Below are positions 42,748-52,515 of a stretch of 64,000 bases of DNA, piece after piece; position 1 is the first letter of the stretch; each line of letters begins with the position of its first letter. Under the pieces are notes generated by a model. That model was given only the letters and a program-made list of their open reading frames with translations, made no database searches and was not told where the DNA came from. Made by a program: the position numbers and the translations under genes. Source of the stretch: Lindgomyces ingoldianus (lineage: Eukaryota > Ascomycota > Dothideomycetes > Pleosporales > Lindgomycetaceae); NCBI RefSeq assembly GCF_010093535.1, contig NW_022985178.1:524505-588504 (forward strand), read 5' to 3'.

Positions 42748-45739
42748 CTAGCAACCACCTACTACGCTCGCCAATCCCAAACTGCCACCCGTCGGACTCC
42801 TACTAATAACCGGTTTGACAGCCGGCACAGGAGACATTGGATCTCTTTGTGACGAGCCCTGGCTGGAGCTTCCCGAACTACCGGTTCCACTGCCGTTACT
42901 TCCCTTCCTTCCATTCAGTAACAGAGCCGCGTGGAACGGGTTACTGAGAACAGGTCCAGAAGGAGAAGCAAGTTCGTCGAAGCTGTCGGTGAAGCCCGAG
43001 ATATTCGACAACATGGAGGAAGAACGGCCACGTCCGCCACGGAGCGAGCCGGGAGTACCGTTGACCTGGGCAGAGAGTGAGGGGAATGTGAAGCTGGTGA
43101 AAGCGTTCGCGTGAGGAGACATGCTAGTGGTAGTCCCTGGAAGGGGCCCTTCAGGAGTTGTAGGAACCGAGGGTTGTTGTTGGGATTGCTGTAGGAGAAG
43201 GGCCTCGTAGTGCTGGATCGTCTGCACGATTTGCTGGGTAGAGAGGTGATATTCGGCAGTACGGCGCTCATAGCTGTTGATGTTAGAGCGGTACTGGTTC
43301 TCAATGTTCGTCCTCTCTTGAATCAGTGCAAGACGTTCCTGTTGCTTGCGCTGCTTGGCAGAGAATCCCTCCTTGTTGGCAGTGATGAGACGTTCGTGTT
43401 GCTCATTGAGTCTTGTTTGCCTTTGCTGAAGACGCTCCCTCTTCTGCATGACGGCGGCAATATCAGACTCAATGCTGGAGACTTGACGGTCTGCCTCCAT
43501 TTTAGCGTTCTCAAATTCGGCAAAGACAGTTTTCTTGTGCTCTCTTTCCTTTTGCCATTCCCGCTTCTTAGAAGCCGCATCATCTGCCTCATCCTCCGGA
43601 ATCTCTCCTAGCTCTTCAGCTTTGATGGCGAAATCGGCAGCAGCGTCCTCGGCCTGGCGGATGTTTTGGTTAAATTGAAGAACCCTTTGGCGTTGGCGTT
43701 CATCGTTACCTCCAGCATTTGCAACGCGGTTACTGAGAGTATCCACCTCTTTCTTGATGGCGGTGATGGCGGCTTTGTGATCCTTGCGATTCCGCTTCAG
43801 GCGACCGCGGAGGTCCTGGAGTTTCAGATCGGCGGCGGCGATCGAGTTGCGCAGAGTAGTCGTAGGTGAAGAAGGGCGTAAAGTTTGATGGGCAGGAGGA
43901 GAAGCAACAGAGGCTGCAATGTCTTGTGAGCTTAACGGGCCGGGAGGGATTGCATTGATGATGCTTACCTTGCTCGTCAATGGGACCCGTTGAGGTAATA
44001 AGGCTTGTAGAATAGAAGACTTCACCGTCCGAGGTTCTAACAAACTCGCAATAGTAGTTGGAAAGAGCCGTCAGACCAAAAATTTCTCCAACCCACATGC
44101 CTGTTCCCTCTTCTCCCAAATACTCAAGCGAAGTTCCCTGCCGAATCCGGGTAGAGCTCCAATCTGCACCGTTCACACGAATGTAAAAAGGCTTCGACTT
44201 GTCGATGCCAGACCCAGCGTGCCCATTTTGCTCGACCCGCGAACCATCAAAATCCTCCCCGTTGTACAAACTGACGCGGAAAGAAATGTCCGTGTGGCCA
44301 ACTTCTGAAATCCAAACTCGGTCGTCTTCCGATCTCCAAACAGCATTTCCAATGTGATTTGCATCTTTTGCATTAGCCTCCCCAGCGTCGTTGGCTGCTC
44401 GGCTACTCTCCATCTCTTTTAAAACTGTAACTTTTGTGCTCGCCAGGGCAGCCCAAAACGGTTGATGGCTCCTGACAAGCGTTGCCTGCTTCCTCTTCCT
44501 CCTGCTACTACTCGCCTTGTCCTTGGAAGAATGCGCTGCGGGTGACGGCCCAGGGGGGCGGCCGTCGGTACTCGAAGAACTTGGCATGTCCGCATTCGTA
44601 TCGATACTGGCCGAGTTAGTGCGAAGAAGGTGGACGGCGGCTTCAGGGTCAGTCTTTTTGCCCGTTGGGAGCGATTGCGCTACCTCCCGCCTAGAAAGAG
44701 AACGCCGAATGATGCGAACAACACCTTGAGCCAAAATGTGAATACCCAACACGCTTCGTGGCCAACCGTGGGGCGTCGAGAAACTTTCGTTGTAGGAAGG
44801 AGTGGAAGGTGGGCTCGTCAAAAAATCAAGGCCTCCCCGGGCGAGCCCAGTCCATAGGAAATGGACAATGTGTTGCCGGAGAGGCCTGAATCGGAAGAGG
44901 TGGTTGGAAAGAATGATGACGAAACAGATGAAGATGCTGTTCGTGGTCCCATTTTTGCCGGCTGCGGCACCCCCTAACGCTATGGCAATAACGGCCTGGG
45001 CAAGATCCAAGAAGAAGTTCTGCACAGGGACCCAGAGCACGAGCCAAACCACGAGTATGAAGGCGTCGGCGAAGATGATGGTGAAGAGCGAGGGGGTGCC
45101 GCCGGAACCCTGGAATATGTCGGTGAATGAGGGGAAGGCGGAGAGGGCTGAGAGGGGAGTTCCGGCCTGGGGTGGGACGAAGGTGAGTGTTGCAAACAGG
45201 AATTGGACGATGGTGAGGACGGTAGGGGGTAGTTGGAGGAGGAGTATGAGAATGGCGAGGACGTCTCGCAGAGGACAAGACGAGAGAATGGTAGTGGCTA
45301 CGGTTAGCATGTTGCTCGCATAGGAGGCCGACTTGGAGGCATTGGCGTCGACCCGACGGGGGGTGGTAGGGACTGCGTGATCGAGGGGGCGACCATTGTC
45401 GTACTGGCGGCAGGCCTCGAGGCCATCGAGGGAGACGTCAGAAGCGGCGCGGGCCCTGTCATCGAGTTGAGACCTCGCAGGCGCGATGCCGGCCATGCTT
45501 GAGGCTGCGGGGAGGCCATGAACTGAGTCCTGGAGCGTAGCCGGCTGCGTCATATGCTGGTTTACATGCTCCTGGGAGAGCGGCGGCGTGGGCGGATGGG
45601 GTTTCCCATTGGCGTGTCCGTTGAGTTGCGGGTTGCTCTTCTGCTTGTGGATGCGCTTTCCTGGAGCCGCGAGGCCGCTCTCATGTCGCTTGTCGTGTTG
45701 GTTCGCCGCGAGTCGCCCTTTGCTGGACTTTGTGACCAT
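42748..45739 (-). CDS. acrB: AcrB-like ubiquitination-network protein (membrane and coiled coil)
   Basis: Two exons, 45739-43969 and 43922-42748, separated by a 46-bp intron; 981 aa, phase closes. The start MVTKSSKGRL was chosen because it is followed by RHESGLAAPGKRIHKQKSN, the N-terminus I associate with Aspergillus AcrB; the frame stays open upstream to 46174. Hydrophobic segments lie near residues 155-190 (DVLAILILLLQLPPTVLT), 216-260 and 266-284, followed by a Ser-rich part. The C-terminal half (about 600-860) is a long coiled coil (RGRLKRNRKDHKAAI, QKRERLQQRQTRLNEQHERL), then Gly/Ser-rich sequence. A. nidulans AcrB has transmembrane segments and a coiled coil and interacts genetically with the CreB deubiquitinase in carbon catabolite regulation. 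Membrane location and conservation of role here are inferred. Confidence 0.82.
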
Positions 45740-47488
45740 ATGGCGCGGTGGACGGCTGCCGTCTCCCGGGGTCGGCTCGACTGCGCGTGCGGACGAGCCA
45801 GACTGGAATAACGGGAGCCGCTGCTCAGCGAGGGCGGGGAGGGGGATCGAGGGGGAGGGGAGGAGGGGGGGGGGGGTTTGAGGGGGGTGAGGGTGAGATG
45901 TTGCAGTGTCGAAGGCTGCAAAAGGTACCGCCTTGAGCCTTGAGCCTTGAGCGCCTCTTTGCCAAGCCCCGATTTGCTTTCCACGGAGCCTGCCACAGGT
46001 CAAAGTCCGCTGGCTGGCAGCAGCGGAACCTTGGTACTGTGGCCTGTGAATTTTGAGGACTCGCTTTTGCTGCAGCTGACTATTTCCTCCGAGCGCGCCG
46101 CCGCACGATTCGATTGCACGCTTATACGCTTGCACGCTTGCATGCTTCGTCGCTTCGTCTCCCAAAGTTTTCATGTGTGGGCGTGCGTTTTAACTGCATC
46201 CTCCTGGCTCGCTCGGCCAGCAAGCAAGCACACGACAACTGCCCGGCTCTGTTGCGCCCCCTCCTCCCCAGGCCCCCAAGCCCCCAAGATGCCCTCCCGA
46301 CCTCTGTCGGCAGCCGCATCCACCTCTCACAGCGGGCTTGTCGCAGCTCCATCATGTACCGTCGATCCCAACGCCGAAAGAGGACATGCCTCAGGGATCG
46401 CTGTTCTTGCGCCTTGAAAAGCTCGACCAAATGGGTCGTCTAAGCCAGAAAGAAGCTTGCTGCTCACGCTCCTGACTTTCATGCAGCACGCTTGCCCACC
46501 CCCCTCATCCCCTCTTTGGCGGCCAAGGCCATGCCAGATCCCCCCCGTTCCCACCGGCGCCTCCCTCTTGAAATCCCTCTGATATCACCCGCGATGCTGC
46601 TGTCCTCTCCTGCTGCTCCCGCCTTGTTCCATTGTTGCACAAACAGTTTGCAGCCGCCAAACAAACTCCCCGAGACAGCCAATTACCACCCCCCTAGCCC
46701 CATTTTAGCTGCTCTTCTTCATTTCCGTGCGCCGGGCCCCCCTGGGCAACGGCCCTCGTTTTTATCGGCGCGATGGGATCGGCAGCGAATCGAGGCCTGC
46801 CATGTCCTGTCGGACCGCACACCGCATCACTCTGCTCACGCTGCACACGCTGCATCGTCTGAACAGCCTGTGGAGCGAAAAGGCGTGCCACCCCGCGCCT
46901 GCCTGTCTTGCTTCAATGTGCACTCCCCCCCCCCCCCCCCCCCCCNNNNNNNNNNCCCCCCCCCCCCCCCCCCACCACCCATCGTCTGTTGGTCAGACTC
47001 AGATGTGGAACAGAGTAGACGTCTGCATCTCCTGGCTACCCTTATTAATCCAAGCGCCAAGCTTGATACAATGCCATCCTCTTCGTCACCCTTCCCTGGT
47101 TCATGCCAATATGTTTCAGTCTGCCAGCGTGCTCAGCATGCGTGAACGCCGCAATATCGAGCAATATCCATATCTGGGACACGGAGGCAGATCGTTCGGC
47201 TCTTCAGTTGCTCGGAACATTTTTCACTCTCTCTAACCGTTTGAGCGCCCTGGGAATTTTCCCGCACCTCCGTCTGTTTCCGCCTCTCCATCAACCGCTG
47301 ACATCGAAGCTTGAGATCGAAGAAGCTAATGGCATGGTGCCCATCGCGTGAAAATTAGGAAACCTGGAGCGGTCACGCGCTCAACGCGCATGCAGATCAT
47401 TTAGACAGGAAGGTTGACCCTCTCCGTTCACGCCGCCAGAGACGATCAACAGTGCAAGAGAGAGGATTGCGTGAGATAAGAAGAAGCT
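45740..47488. other. GC/pyrimidine-rich region upstream of acrB
   Basis: 1.7 kb containing the acrB-like promoter and leader, with homopurine/homopyrimidine stretches (ggggggggg near 45868). Several frames are open only because the region is GC-rich; none shows domain or splice support. An assembly gap lies inside. Confidence 0.45.
46925..46973. other. Assembly gap in a poly-C tract
   Basis: 21 C residues (46925-46945), ten N (46946-46955), then 18 C (46956-46973). The ten Ns are probably a placeholder of arbitrary length, so the true C-run length is unknown, and coordinates beyond may be shifted relative to the real chromosome. Confidence 0.95.
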
Positions 47489-48637
47489 TTATGGATTCGC
47501 TGCGCTTCCGAAATCTTCCTTGGCATTAGGCCTATCCCAACTGCACCTCTCCAATTCCCGCACACGCTTGATCAGAAGCATAACCCTATTCCCGTACATT
47601 TCTTTTGCCTGCTCCTGCATCTCCCACGTCTCCCTGAACTTGTTAACCATAAAAGGTCTAAGTGGCGCTTTCCGTCCCTTGGTGTAGTCGTAGACAACTA
47701 TGTCTTCCACACATCTAGCTGCGGGGCGGCGATGCAGCTCTGATAGAATGAGCACATCAAGAATGAAGTGGTCCGTGTCCGACTCTGGCCGGTTTCTAAG
47801 CTTATGCAGCACGGTTACGTGGTCTGGCCATTTCATTGGCTTCAACGCCTCATGTCAGCAAGCGTTTTTCTGTAGCTCGATTATTAACTCAGAAGAGGGG
47901 CCCATACAAACTTGTAGTCTGTCCGGATGCTTCGAAGGATGAGACCAATGCCAGAAGGACCTAACAGCCCGCTCCATTCAGCACGGTGTGTGGGATCAAG
48001 GACATGGGCAAAGTTAAGAGCCCAATTCACACGAGCGGATTCAGCGTAGCGGTTGTAGACAACATTGTTTACGTGCCCTGATACACAGTCAAAGTTTGCT
48101 CCTTGTGTCGAAAGGCTGCACCGGAAGAATACCCTTGACACAGTTTAGCCTTCCTCAATCAAGCTGTATGAGGACCATTTCGTCGAGTGTTGTCTCACCA
48201 TACTGTCCTATTGTCACCCCAATTCATCTTATTAGCTGTTGTGCTCCCACGGCAGAAATATTGGACGGGGACAAAGGTACCATCTCTCCCCAAACAACTT
48301 CGTGCCGGTAGAGCCCCCTACGATTTTTCCCCGTGAGGAAGCCTTCACTTCCCGCTACTAGTTCTCTCCAGTCGAGAGCTATCTCTCGTAACATGGACCC
48401 GGCTTCTGTTGTCTGTTGCGTGTTCAAACCAAACATTATGCACTTTCCGATTCGGGTCTTGAGATCTGAGAGCCACCGTGGGTTCAGCGAGGCGGTAGCA
48501 GGCTCGTCCTCGCCTGCGGTCGACGTCGAATATCGTACAAGGCGTGCTCCATGTTGAATGCACGGTCGAAGTGAGGTTGAAGCGGGGTTGGCCAGCACTG
48601 ATCGAGCAATTCTATACCGTATCATGGCAGCTAGCAA
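47489..48637 (-). CDS. Hotdog-fold acyl-CoA thioesterase-like protein, probably mitochondrial
   Basis: Exons: 48637-48281, a 9-nt micro-exon 48207-48199 (GACAGTATG), 48077-47909 and 47839-47489; about 235 aa. The N-terminus is basic and Ser/Arg-rich without acids (MIRYRIARSVL..), like a mitochondrial presequence. The core motif MDSMGHVNNVVYNRYAESAR, of the 4-hydroxybenzoyl-CoA thioesterase type, is rebuilt only when the micro-exon is used. Later segments RSIRTDYKFPMKWPD, LDVLILSELHRRPAARC and VEDIVVYDY match fungal members I recall. As read, the junction from micro-exon to third exon is one nucleotide out of phase, so either the base sequence or my splice choice is off there. The other junctions close. 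It hydrolyses acyl-CoAs by inference only. Confidence 0.75.
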
Positions 48638-48946
48638 CTCTCTGAGGTCTAAAATTTAGGAGCTCAGCGAGAGTATTGGAGAGAGAGCAGGTCGCTGTAA
48701 GAAGTCGCAACGTCCTTGGAGCTATTGACCGCTTGTGGTTCGCGGAGAGAGCCAGATCGCCCGAGGTCAGATCGGTGCCCGTTCCTCATTGGTCTCCCCC
48801 GCCTTCAATTCAACCACAGCCCAAGTATGCACGACCTGCCTTTAACAGCCACATTACGACAAACACGAACTCAAATCGAACTCCTTCAATTGAATTTGTC
48901 AACCGTGCTCAAGGCTTGCAAATATTGCTCACCGACCAGGAAAATA

Positions 48947-49384
48947 ATGTCTCCCACGAGTCCGGCCCTTCGCCACCAAGTCATTCGCATATACAAAGGT
49001 AAGCCAGCAAAACCCAGATTGATACCTTCCGGCGCTATTTGGAATGACACTGCATAGAGCTCCTATATTTGGGACGGGATTACCCCCAAGGATACGACTT
49101 CTTCAGGGCCCGCCTCCACAAGGCGTTCGCTAGCCAGAAGGACCTCACGGACGAAGAGAGGATCAGAAAAGGGATTGAGCGAGCCGAGTTCGTGAAGAAA
49201 GGTGGGTGATCTATCCTGCATGTGGCTTGCTCAGGATGAGCTGATATCAGGCAATGCAGAGATCGAAGCGTTGTACGTGCAGCCATTCAGATTTCACTCA
49301 AATACTACACGTTGGCACTTTCTACATCTTCGCGCCTACCTCAGAATAATAACAAAACGGTTTGATTTTTTCAACTTATTGTAG
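48947..49384 (+). CDS. LYR-motif (complex 1 LYR-like) small mitochondrial protein
   Basis: Exons 48947-48998, 49058-49201 and 49260 onward. The protein begins [20 protein letters not shown], continues [21 protein letters not shown], then [22 protein letters not shown]. This is the LYR family layout (short N-helix, LGR.YP, F.....F, long helix), most like the fungal LYRM5/ETF-regulatory-factor group, which act with iron-sulfur or flavoprotein assembly in mitochondria. The 3' end is unsettled: read through, the frame stops at 49384; alternatively a 17-nt exon (49260-49276) splices to 49385, giving GLERVHNQLRF, which better resembles the expected L-K-R-Y-R tail. It diverges from the thioesterase gene by about 310 bp. 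Confidence 0.75.
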
Positions 49385-49784
49385 GGACTTGAGAGGGTGC
49401 ATAACCAACTTAGATTTCTGCCATTCATTAGATCTTGTCATTACCTGTCCCATGCACCAGCATACAGTCAACAAAATATGTCAAAGACTTGGTATAAGGC
49501 CAAAACCTACGTTTTCTTGAAACACCCTCGCCCCCCCTCCCCTTTTTTTTTAGCATGTGGTTTACTAGTCTAGTCATTTTTGTTCAAATTTCAGAGTAGG
49601 GGTCAGCATACTCTTGTGACATCGTATTGACCGTACATCCAGGTATTTCCTCAAGCGGTATCGCACCTTACGCCAAAGATATGACAAGTCTTAAAGGATC
49701 CAACTGCGCGATGCCTATTGTTCCTAATTGCCAGCCGTTAAACATGGGTATATCTACAAAGAAAAGGTACGTGGCACTCCGGAA
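49385..49784. other. Spacer between LYR and methyltransferase genes
   Basis: 400 bp between convergent genes. It contains a possible last LYR exon at the start and a CCCTTTTTTTT run near 49540-49552. No other feature seen. Confidence 0.4.
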
Positions 49785-50954
49785 TCACACCCTATGGCAC
49801 CACCATACTCCAATCTCCAGACATTCTCCACTTGAAGCGCCCTTCTGTTCCAGTAGATTCGTCATCATCCAACCCCACCACCGCTGCCATTCCTCTTGAT
49901 TTTTCCCGCTGACTTCTTTTAATAAAGGCTCTAGACTCTCAATCATCTGGATAACCACAAGCAAAGCCGTATACCTGAGAGCCGCCTGTTCTTCAGTCAG
50001 TGTGGAGCTGTCCAGCGCACCGCTCCCTTGCTTCCCCTTCCCAGCCTCGCTTCCTCGTCGTTTCGAAGCATTCTTCTCCGCTGCGGCCTCTCGCTCCCAG
50101 CGCATCTCGCCAAGCGGAATGGCTACCCTTCGGTACTCCACATCACACAATGAGTCCGGCTCCTGAAGCAGCATTTGCGTTACTCTAGCACAAGGCGTAG
50201 GTGAGAGCTTCCGTTTGTCTAGCGCCTCTTGTATCCATGTATTCGAATCCTGCAGATACTTGTTGTGGACCCCTGTAAACGGCGTTATTGGAGATATAAG
50301 GAACGTTCCTGTCGCCACTGCGCAAGCGTACTCTTCTGGATTCTTTCCTGGTGGTGGTGGAGGGTGTGGTAGAATCGACCGTATTATGTGGTCCGTCTCC
50401 CAGATCTCTAATGTCCCGCCCGATTTCAATATCCGCATCGCTTCGTCGAGTATCCTCTGTGAAGGCGAGCCAAGGGGTACCGCCATGCTCATATCCTTCA
50501 TCACCACTATATCAAACTCTCCATCGTAAAATGGTAATGGCACCTTCCGCAGATCGTGCTGCACGAATCGCCAATCTATCCCTTGTCTCCGCAGATCACC
50601 CGCCAGCGGGACAATGTCCAAACCAGTGAACGACACGTCCTCGTGGCCCAACGCACCTAAATATTCATGACATACTGAGGACCAGTATCCACTACCACAC
50701 GCAATCTCTAGCACCTTTGCCGGAGGATTTTCGGAACAAGGGGTGGAGCCTAAAGCTCGACCAAGGATTTGAGTGGCGAGGATTGTATGAAGGTTCTGTC
50801 GCTGGAGCTCGGGGAGGTCGCATGGAAGTGGATAGGGGAGCTCTCGCAGGTATCGCCGTCCGTGGCGGAGTAGGAAAGGGTTCCTCAGCGTGTCGCTCTC
50901 GTCTCTCGTGCTCTGGGTAGAGGAGCTCGAGATGGAGCCCCGTGTTGTGTCCAT
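49785..50954 (-). CDS. SAM-dependent methyltransferase (class I)
   Basis: Intronless as predicted, 389 aa from MDTTRGSISS. Motif I is VLEIACGSGYWS (residues 81-92). It is followed by the acidic strand end SFTGLDIVPL, motif for residue contact FVQHDLRKVPLP, motif IV as FDIVVMKDMSM, and post-motif MRILKSGGTLEIWET. A Ser/Thr-rich N-terminus and a proline run (HPPPPPG) before the C-terminal half are typical of fungal cytosolic members with unknown substrates. The frame is open upstream of the chosen ATG for about 50 codons (TTSPIPTPGLS and before) up to a possible acceptor gaaactcag near 51110, so a short first exon may be missing. It converges with the LYR gene and diverges from CCR4. Confidence 0.78.
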   Translation of the reverse strand: MDTTRGSISSSSTQSTRDESDTLRNPFLLRHGRRYLRELPYPLPCDLPELQRQNLHTILATQILGRALGSTPCSENPPAKVLEIACGSGYWSSVCHEYLGALGHEDVSFTGLDIVPLAGDLRRQGIDWRFVQHDLRKVPLPFYDGEFDIVVMKDMSMAVPLGSPSQRILDEAMRILKSGGTLEIWETDHIIRSILPHPPPPPGKNPEEYACAVATGTFLISPITPFTGVHNKYLQDSNTWIQEALDKRKLSPTPCARVTQMLLQEPDSLCDVEYRRVAIPLGEMRWEREAAAEKNASKRRGSEAGKGKQGSGALDSSTLTEEQAALRYTALLVVIQMIESLEPLLKEVSGKNQEEWQRWWGWMMTNLLEQKGASSGECLEIGVWWCHRV

Positions 50955-52515
50955 CGAGAGCCCGGGGGTTGGAATTGGCGAAGTAGTGCTCGAAGTTCCC
51001 GATATTGTCCTCCCGAGCGCGTCAGTGGTTGTAAGGTCCCATTGCCTCGCCTCTGCCGTCTTCGGTCTTATTGGGGTACCGTTGGCATTGCTGCCGGTAT
51101 AGCGATACTGAGTTTCAGATTAGATGGATATGGCCTCAAACGGCAGTCATCAGGAGGTGCTGCAGACCATTAACCATTCCGCCATGGTGCCACCCTAGCC
51201 CCACTGTTATTTAGCGTGAGTTCGATATTGAGCCTTTCCTAAGTTGTCAGATAAGCACGTGTGGGCCGGGGCCTTTGCGGAGCGAAAAATGAATGCAGGA
51301 GGGCTGAGCGGGACGAGAGGGGAGTGGTGCGTGCTCTGTTGAAGTGGGAGAAGCAAAGCGGCTTTTGCACGGCACAATCACAGGTGTTCGTACAAAAACC
51401 CACTCTCCGGCTGTTTTGAGCCTGCTCGACGTACGGACGGACGCCCCAAGGCTCACCTGAGCAGGTCAACAGCTCCAAAGCGGAGGGATGCTGCCCAGGT
51501 TTTGCGGCGCCGCTCCCAATCACAGGAGCGTCTGCACATCCTCCGCCACAGACTCAATAATATGGTAACGCAAACTGTGCAGAATAGCCAGGAAGGCCGC
51601 CTTGGGCACCAGCGGCAGGGTAAGCGATTGAGGTGTGGCGCGCAGGAATGTGGAGAAACTGGCTCATCAAGCTACACTGTATCGTCAAGCTCCAAGCTCA
51701 AGGAAAGCACATGATGATGAAAGAACTGTCGACGATAGCCTTCACATGACGTGACAGGCCCAACGAGTGGTGCAAATCACGGAGAGGATGAACCCAGGCT
51801 CTTCCAGACTTGCGTGATGCTGGAAGCTCCCATGGGGCATGTGGCAGCCAGCTGCCAAGATGTGTATATCACGTGACCAAGCTTGGCAGAAAGCGCGCCG
51901 GTGTTAACCCCATCGTGAAGCAACTGAAGCCAGCATCTCCTACGAGTCTCTATTCTTCCTCCACGCTTTGCCTGGGCCCATATCCCATTCATTAGACACA
52001 ATTGAGACTGGTTTGAACAGCTGAATCCGATTCCAGCATTCCGACAGCGTATGTTGTCGCCCTTGCCGCCGTCCAGACGGAGGAGACATGCGTCTTCACC
52101 CCAGCCCTTTCACGTTCGCCCACAGTGACTAACGATGGTGATAATAGCACCCGCGGTCCCAATCTTGATCAAAGCCGCCAGCTCTTCCTCGCTTCCCGCT
52201 CCCTGCCAAACTCTTCCTCCTCCACCTCTTCCTCCTCCGCCGCGGCTCCACGCTCGCTTCAGAAACTGCTCCCCGCTGTTTATAGTACGGAAGAAGGAGG
52301 GCAGCAGCGGCGCCCAGGTTCACGCCGTCTTGCGGCAGGCCATAGCTACAGATCGCACATGACGGCCTGTTGTATCCCTGCCCATGTTAAAAAGAAGAAA
52401 GTCACGTCCCCGACAGCCACCGATACAACGCCATCCTTCGAATCCCTTCGCGACCCCCCATCCACACAACTCTTGCCCGGGGGATCGCCTGAACCTCACC
52501 GCACGTCACCCTTAG
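50955..52515. promoter_or_regulatory. Methyltransferase/CCR4 intergenic region with a long upstream ORF
   Basis: 1.56 kb between divergent genes. On the CCR4 side a frame opens at ATG 52125 and runs 175 codons to 52652, overlapping the CCR4 start (52516) in another frame. Its product (Ser/Pro-rich, SSSTSSSSAA) has no domain. If the leader includes 52125, it would be a strong upstream ORF. The remainder holds no supportable gene. Confidence 0.4.

Noticed and set aside
43730..46174. 814-residue protein reading through the acrB-like intron
   Set aside because: The end of that frame is intron and out-of-frame exon; removing the 46-bp intron restores a long coiled-coil C-terminus in phase.
46492..47236. 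Open frames spanning the N gap upstream of acrB
   Set aside because: They are generated by poly-C and Ns read as sense codons in a GC-rich region, with no domain content.
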